A stretch of DNA of 21,386 bases from Didymodactylos carnosus (Eukaryota > Rotifera > Eurotatoria > Philodinida > Philodinidae), in the NCBI GenBank assembly GCA_905250885.1, contig CAJNOQ010003109.1, positions 1 to 21,386 of the forward strand, written 5' to 3'. How positions within the stretch are numbered: the first letter of the stretch is position 1; each line of letters opens with the position of its first letter. Shown here piece by piece: positions 18,066 through 21,386 of the stretch. The notes under the pieces were generated by a model. It saw only the letters and a program-made list of their open reading frames with translations, ran no database searches and was not told the DNA's origin. A program made the position numbers and the translations under genes.

Positions 18066-18339
18066 GACATGTTGAAGCGAAGTTTGCCACCGTTTGTGAA
18101 GAAACGATTTAAACTTCGCCAAACATGGTACTTCATGCTAATGACCTATGCCATACGCGCAATTTTAGTATAAAATGGTTTCAAAAAAAGAAGTATCAAC
18201 TACTGCGGCAACGATCCTCGATCTCAATCCAATAGAAAATTTATGGAATTATATCGATAAAAAGTTATTGGCTCTCATCAAAAGGTTATTAGAAATCAAA
18301 CCTAAAACGTGTGAAAAATCAGTGGAAATTATACCATGA
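18066..18339 (+). pseudogene. Tc1/mariner-like transposase remnant
   Basis: Blocks of a DDE transposase C-terminal half occur in three frames. First LKRSLPPFVKKRF (18066 on). Then NDLCHTRNFSIKWFQKKK (codon GAC of the second catalytic Asp at 18143-18145). After another shift comes DLNPIENLWNYIDKKL (from 18220), ending in a TGA at 18337-18339. ND..HT...WF and DLNPIENLW are diagnostic of Tc1-type transposases, which cut and paste the element. Only 92 bases separate the Asp and Glu codons, where a DD34E enzyme needs 105, so about 13 bases are missing between them. No inverted ends with TA flanks were identified. Confidence 0.85.
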
Positions 18340-18394
18340 CGGCTACGGTCATGGTACTTTTTTTACGGCTCTTTTTACTATCATGTAAAAAGAG
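18332..18394. repeat. Two adjacent hairpins downstream of the Tc1 remnant
   Basis: Hairpin 1: TACCATGAC (18332-18340) and GTCATGGTA (18348-18356), loop of seven. Hairpin 2: CTCTTTTTAC (18369-18378) and GTAAAAAGAG (18385-18394), loop of six. Both stems are perfect. The first overlaps the stop codon of the transposase remnant. They may be subterminal structure of the dead element. Confidence 0.75.
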
Positions 18395-18935
18395 AAACAG
18401 CAGCCAAATAGTGACTCGAATAATAAGGAAAACGAAAGTGACTCTATAATTTTTTCCAACAAAAAACTGACGCTTTTCTATAAAAGATCTTTTATAAGAA
18501 AAATAAAAATTTCTATATTTTTTAATAACATATTTGGAAAAAACATACTTAAATGCATATGCTTACGTGGCTATTGAAACATGTATGCTTCATGTAAGTT
18601 CTAGTAATATGATGCAATCGGATTGAGACAACAGTACCTTACATTTTATTTTATTGTTGATTAATTAGTATATGTATCATACAACAAAAACAAACGTAAA
18701 TCTTTTATGTTTTCTTGTTATATATTATGATTGTTTCGCCCTTACTTTACTCGTGTATGTAAGAGGACGGTATAGGAGAGGATAAATCGTTGAAGCATTC
18801 CATATTGTTTTTACAAAAGCGCAGATATCACGTATGAAGAGAGAGAGGGATACACGATACATTACTTCAAAAGTACAATACTGGTATTAAAAAGCAATTA
18901 TTTCGTTCTTTAAGATTATCATCACGAACTAAAAG
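18395..18935 (+). promoter_or_regulatory. Probable promoter and first non-coding exon of the CD225 gene
   Basis: No coding region is present. A splice donor AAAAG/GTGAGT at 18936 marks the end of a likely 5' UTR exon, so the transcription start should lie in the last few hundred bases here. GAGAGAGAGGGA near 18839 is the only notable simple repeat. No core-promoter element can be named with confidence. Confidence 0.4.
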
Positions 18936-19207
18936 GTGAGTAGACGAAAACAGAAAAATATCTGACCTCTTTGTTTTTTACCCATTAACATTAACTGTAC
19001 CCTGCTACTTTGTTTCATATTTCTCCGTTAAAAGTTGGTTTCTATATGATTTTTCGATCTTGGTTTAATCTGCATATCTTTATTCCTCTAGTTGATATTT
19101 TTGAAAAACTTGATTAAGCAGAGTTACAGTGATTTTTCAAAAGTTAACTAGTAACAACACATATTAGTTCGTATTTTTATAAACAATCTTGAATTTTATC
19201 TTCACAG
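18936..19207 (+). other. Candidate 5' UTR intron (272 nt) of the CD225 gene
   Basis: A consensus donor GTGAGT and an acceptor with a pyrimidine-rich lead (TTTTATCTTCACAG) enclose 272 bases; the coding ATG follows 29 bases after the acceptor. Position and strand fit a leader intron, often a site of transcriptional control. It is much longer than the 53-54 nt introns at 1895 and 2158. No transcript is available to confirm it. Confidence 0.55.
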
Positions 19208-19235
19208 CCAATCTTAAACTTGTTAGTGCTGGAAC

Positions 19236-19682
19236 ATGTCCAATGATAATCCAGCTTCGCTACCACGTGCACACAGTGAACCGATTCATGCTAATCGTCC
19301 AACTCTATCGTTAGCCAACAATGAACCGGCTAGTCTGAACAAAATACAACCAGAAAAATTAGAAAAACAAGATTTAAAAGACGTTTCCAAGATACACACG
19401 TTTTATGTTTGGTCAATTTTCAATTTAATATTTTTACCATTTGGTCTCTTATGTTGTTACTTTTCTTATACTGTTAATAAATTTAAAAAAATAAGTCGGT
19501 ATGAACTAGCGTCATTATGGTCTAAAAGAACATTTGTTCTAAATTTGATGACAACATTGCTTGCTGCTGCAGTTGTGATAACAGTCGTAATGCTTCATTA
19601 TGATGAGGTACAACGAAGGAAGGATTCGATGGGAAATGGAACAACGACGCAACCCTATTATGTATGGCAACCAGGACGTTAA
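19236..19682 (+). CDS. CD225/dispanin-domain membrane protein (IFITM-like superfamily)
   Basis: An intronless frame of 148 codons from the first ATG after the probable leader intron. Residues 1-50 are a polar, proline-containing cytoplasmic tail. FYVWSIFNLIFLPFGLLCCY (56-75) matches the WSIFN start and intramembrane helix with double cysteine of CD225 proteins; paired cysteines here are often palmitoylated. A basic loop (NKFKKISRYELASLWSKR, 81-98) follows, then a membrane-spanning helix beginning VLNLMTT (101-120) and a short polar tail. The superfamily includes IFITM, PRRT and TMEM proteins acting in membrane fusion or trafficking, so an antiviral role cannot be inferred from the domain. AATAAA at 19801-19806 could be its poly(A) signal. 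The gene looks complete. Confidence 0.85.
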   Translation: MSNDNPASLPRAHSEPIHANRPTLSLANNEPASLNKIQPEKLEKQDLKDVSKIHTFYVWSIFNLIFLPFGLLCCYFSYTVNKFKKISRYELASLWSKRTFVLNLMTTLLAAAVVITVVMLHYDEVQRRKDSMGNGTTTQPYYVWQPGR

Positions 19683-19800
19683 TTAACGTTTTTTCGTTTA
19701 GCCCAGTAAATCCACTATTTAATGTTAACAGTCAATCGATAAATTTTCTTTCCGGTAAAATATGTTCGTTTTTGTATTAAAATTCTCTCAAACTAATATT

Positions 19801-19806
19801 AATAAA
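19801..19806 (+). promoter_or_regulatory. Candidate poly(A) signal of the CD225 gene
   Basis: The first AATAAA after the stop at 19682, about 120 bases downstream. Plausible in position; AT-rich context lowers its weight. Confidence 0.4.
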
Positions 19807-19925
19807 TGATTTTTATAGATTTCAGACTCGGTTTTAAATTGCAAGAGGTTCAATGCTTGATTGCTTGAATTGCTCAAATTTTTGCGATGAAAAATCCCTG
19901 ACTCTTGCCCTACATTTTTGTCAAA

Positions 19926-20022
19926 CAATTTTTTTATCTCTAAAACTAATAAGTGATACATCATTCGATGCAATTTTTCACGTTGATTCCGAATATCACG
20001 TTATTTCTTGAATAAAAATGTC
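19926..20022 (+). repeat. Diverged dispersed repeat, copy B
   Basis: Partner of the copy at 4250-4345 on the same strand; the core is at 19967-19994 (24 of 28 positions match), with an AATAAAAATG tract after it. A 61-codon minus-strand frame crosses it but has no features. Confidence 0.45.
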
Positions 20023-20100
20023 TTTTGACTGCGCAAAATGTAAAATACCTGGAAAGTAGACCTCGGTCTAGGTAGGAGTGGCACTTTACCTTTACTTTAC

Positions 20101-20297
20101 TAGTAACTAGTAACGAGATTAGTTACTCGTTACCAGTAACCAAGTAACTAGTGCAGTTACTCGTTACTAGTAACCAAGTAACTAGTGCAGTTACTCGTTA
20201 CTAGTAACCAAGTAACTAAATTAGTCAGTTACTAGTTACTAGTAACAAGTAACTAATCTAGTTACTTCGTTACTCTCCTGAAGGTAACGGAGTAACG
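20101..20297. repeat. Dense GTTAC/GTAAC array with 34-bp tandem units
   Basis: About 22 copies of GTTAC or its complement GTAAC in under 200 bases. The core has two full 34-bp direct units (20121-20154 and 20155-20188, one difference), a third that diverges near its end (from 20189), and a fourth, looser one (from 20227). Each unit is itself built of palindromes such as GTTACTAGTAAC. Similar GTTAC-rich blocks are common near the ends of some DNA transposons in animals and fungi (from general knowledge), but no terminal repeat or target duplication could be found around this one. Confidence 0.85.
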
Positions 20298-20716
20298 AAA
20301 ATGTTTTTTAAGGGAAAAGGCATGTTCAACTTCTTTTCGATATCCTCTGTCGTTCTAACATATAAATCTTGATCTGAACAAGTCACCTTTCCCTAATATG
20401 ACTAAAGCTGTAGAATTTATTAGTTATAATGCAAAACGAAAATATTTCTCATAACATTTAGGTGCTTTGTCTTAAAATTTCTTTTAAGATTGTCGAAACC
20501 ATCGACAAAAGCTGTTTCGTTACAAAATTATTTCAATACTTCATGAGAGTATTGCAAGGAATGAAGAGAAGTAGTCTTTCAGATGCTCTTATCGCGTTCT
20601 GCTCCTAACTTTCAAAAATTTTTATGTAGCTAAACAAAAAACCATTTAGTCGTATGTTGAGCAAATAAGTTAGCTCTCATCTTTTTTCTATTCTTAACTG
20701 ATTATTGATAAGCAGT
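20298..20716. other. Spacer before a coding-like exon
   Basis: No gene seen. The last 35 bases (CTTAACTGAT as a branch-point-like word, then ATAAGCAG) make a plausible 3' splice site ending at 20716. Confidence 0.35.
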
Positions 20717-21056
20717 GTATTTTTTTGACCCAGTTAAAGAAAAAGAAAATACGACAAAGCAATACAATATCAACATGCGAGTATATAATGGAAGCAAAGA
20801 ATTAAAAACATCACTGTTCACTGTCCAGTTGTTAATTTATCACGCAGAAACATTGAATACTTTAATGTTTTCGATGATAAGTTATCATCGAGTTTTGATT
20901 GAGGAAGATGATAAATGACGAATACTTTTTCTTTTTAATGAAGGAGATTTTGATATATTTTCCAATGGTGAGAGAGAAGATTGTCGTGTAAAAATAGTTG
21001 GTGAAGAAGGAGTGCCTATTGAAGACATTACAATATACTCAGTTGAACTTGAATAA
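20717..21056 (+). pseudogene. Coding-like exon interrupted by one in-frame TGA
   Basis: After the candidate acceptor at 20716 one frame runs to TAA at 21054-21056, broken only by TGA at 20916-20918. Both halves look protein-like. The first has KQYNINMRVYNGSKELKTSL and FSMISYHRVLIEEDDK; the second has EGDFDIFSNGEREDC, then VKIVGEEGVPIEDITIYSVE. The alternating hydrophobic pattern suggests beta strands. I do not recognise the family. It may be a terminal exon of a decayed gene, a young nonsense mutation, or less likely a readthrough stop. No upstream exon was identified. Confidence 0.4.
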
Positions 21057-21386
21057 ATGTTAAAATGTCTTAATGTATGCGAATACTACTAAACCAACAA
21101 CAGTTTCACGTATATATGTGGAAAACTTTTCACAAAGAGAACTTTTCACAGTCACTTTTCACCTTACAGAAAAGAATATGACGGAAAAGTAAACATTTAG
21201 AAGATACTTGGCCAGTAGCAAATGATAAAACTTCTCTTCTGGCGCAGCTGATAAAAAACAGATTGTAAATGTAAACTGTAACTTTTTGACCAAAGTTTTA
21301 TCATTTACATTTGTTGCTACAGGCCTACTGATTTCTTTATTTCAAATATGCAAAAAATGATTCATCGACTAACGGCATGGACTGCG
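21057..21386. other. 3' end of the window
   Basis: No gene is visible. An AACTTTTCAC word recurs three times near 21124-21163 (with small changes), followed by a small fold-back repeat at 21211-21324. Two acceptor-like CTTACAG/GCTACAG words (21175 and 21322) could precede exons lying beyond the window. Confidence 0.3.
21211..21324. repeat. Small fold-back (MITE-like) repeat
   Basis: GCCAGTAGCAA...ATGATAAAACTT on the left (21211-21233) pairs with AAGTTTTATCAT...TTGCTACAGGC on the right (21293-21324), allowing a nine-base insertion in the right arm. The outermost bases also complement, but no clear target duplication is seen. It is probably a short decayed MITE. Confidence 0.45.

Noticed and set aside
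20040-20100. Possible left terminus (TAGGAGTGGCACTTTAC) of a hAT-like element carrying the GTTAC array
   Set aside because: No matching inverted right end or duplicated 8-bp word could be found up to 20700.
20101-20297. CRISPR array
   Set aside because: Units are contiguous and self-palindromic without unique spacers, and the DNA is eukaryotic in gene structure.

Overview
The window looks like AT-rich nuclear DNA from a small invertebrate animal. The evidence is animal gene families (acid sphingomyelinase, an SLC6 transporter exon, an SH2-tyrosine kinase, a CD225/dispanin membrane protein), introns of 53-54 nt in one gene, and remains of at least five transposon groups, including a Penelope-like element with a GIY-YIG endonuclease. 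A bdelloid rotifer would fit, but that is inference; no single marker in the sequence proves it.

Layout. 1-152: last visible exon of an SLC6-type transporter, reading into a stop. 791-2622 (+): complete three-exon acid sphingomyelinase-like gene, 574 residues. 2623-7148: about 4.5 kb with no convincing gene, holding a tRNA-like Pol III unit near 5024-5111 and one copy of a diverged dispersed repeat near 4250-4345. 7149-8092: 0.94 kb mariner-type non-autonomous element with about 200-bp inverted arms and TA flanks. 8200-9486 (+): intronless SH2-tyrosine kinase-like gene with a truncated SH2 start and a shortened glycine loop. 9487-12678: mostly non-coding, with a LINE 3' fragment on the minus strand at 10993-11200 and an A/GA-rich tract at 11880-12650. 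12679-13236 (-): small protein with a SERTA/IER-like helical start, a Q/Y/N run and an acidic stretch. 13930-14140 (+): coding-like fragment with an SGNH-type DGLH block. 15622-18394: transposon graveyard (LINE reverse transcriptase remnant, Penelope-like element bounded by 59-bp perfect inverted repeats, hAT-type MITE with a perfect 8-bp target duplication, Tc1 transposase remnant). 18936-19682 (+): CD225-domain membrane protein with a probable 5' UTR intron. 20101-20297: dense GTTAC/GTAAC array. 20717-21056: coding-like exon interrupted by one in-frame TGA. 21211-21324: small fold-back repeat.

The host genes do not form an operon or an obvious pathway. The clearest structure beyond genes is the set of mobile elements whose ends can be read directly. 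The Penelope-like copy is the most notable: its inverted terminal repeats carry a hammerhead-ribozyme-like core. I found no convincing wholly new system.
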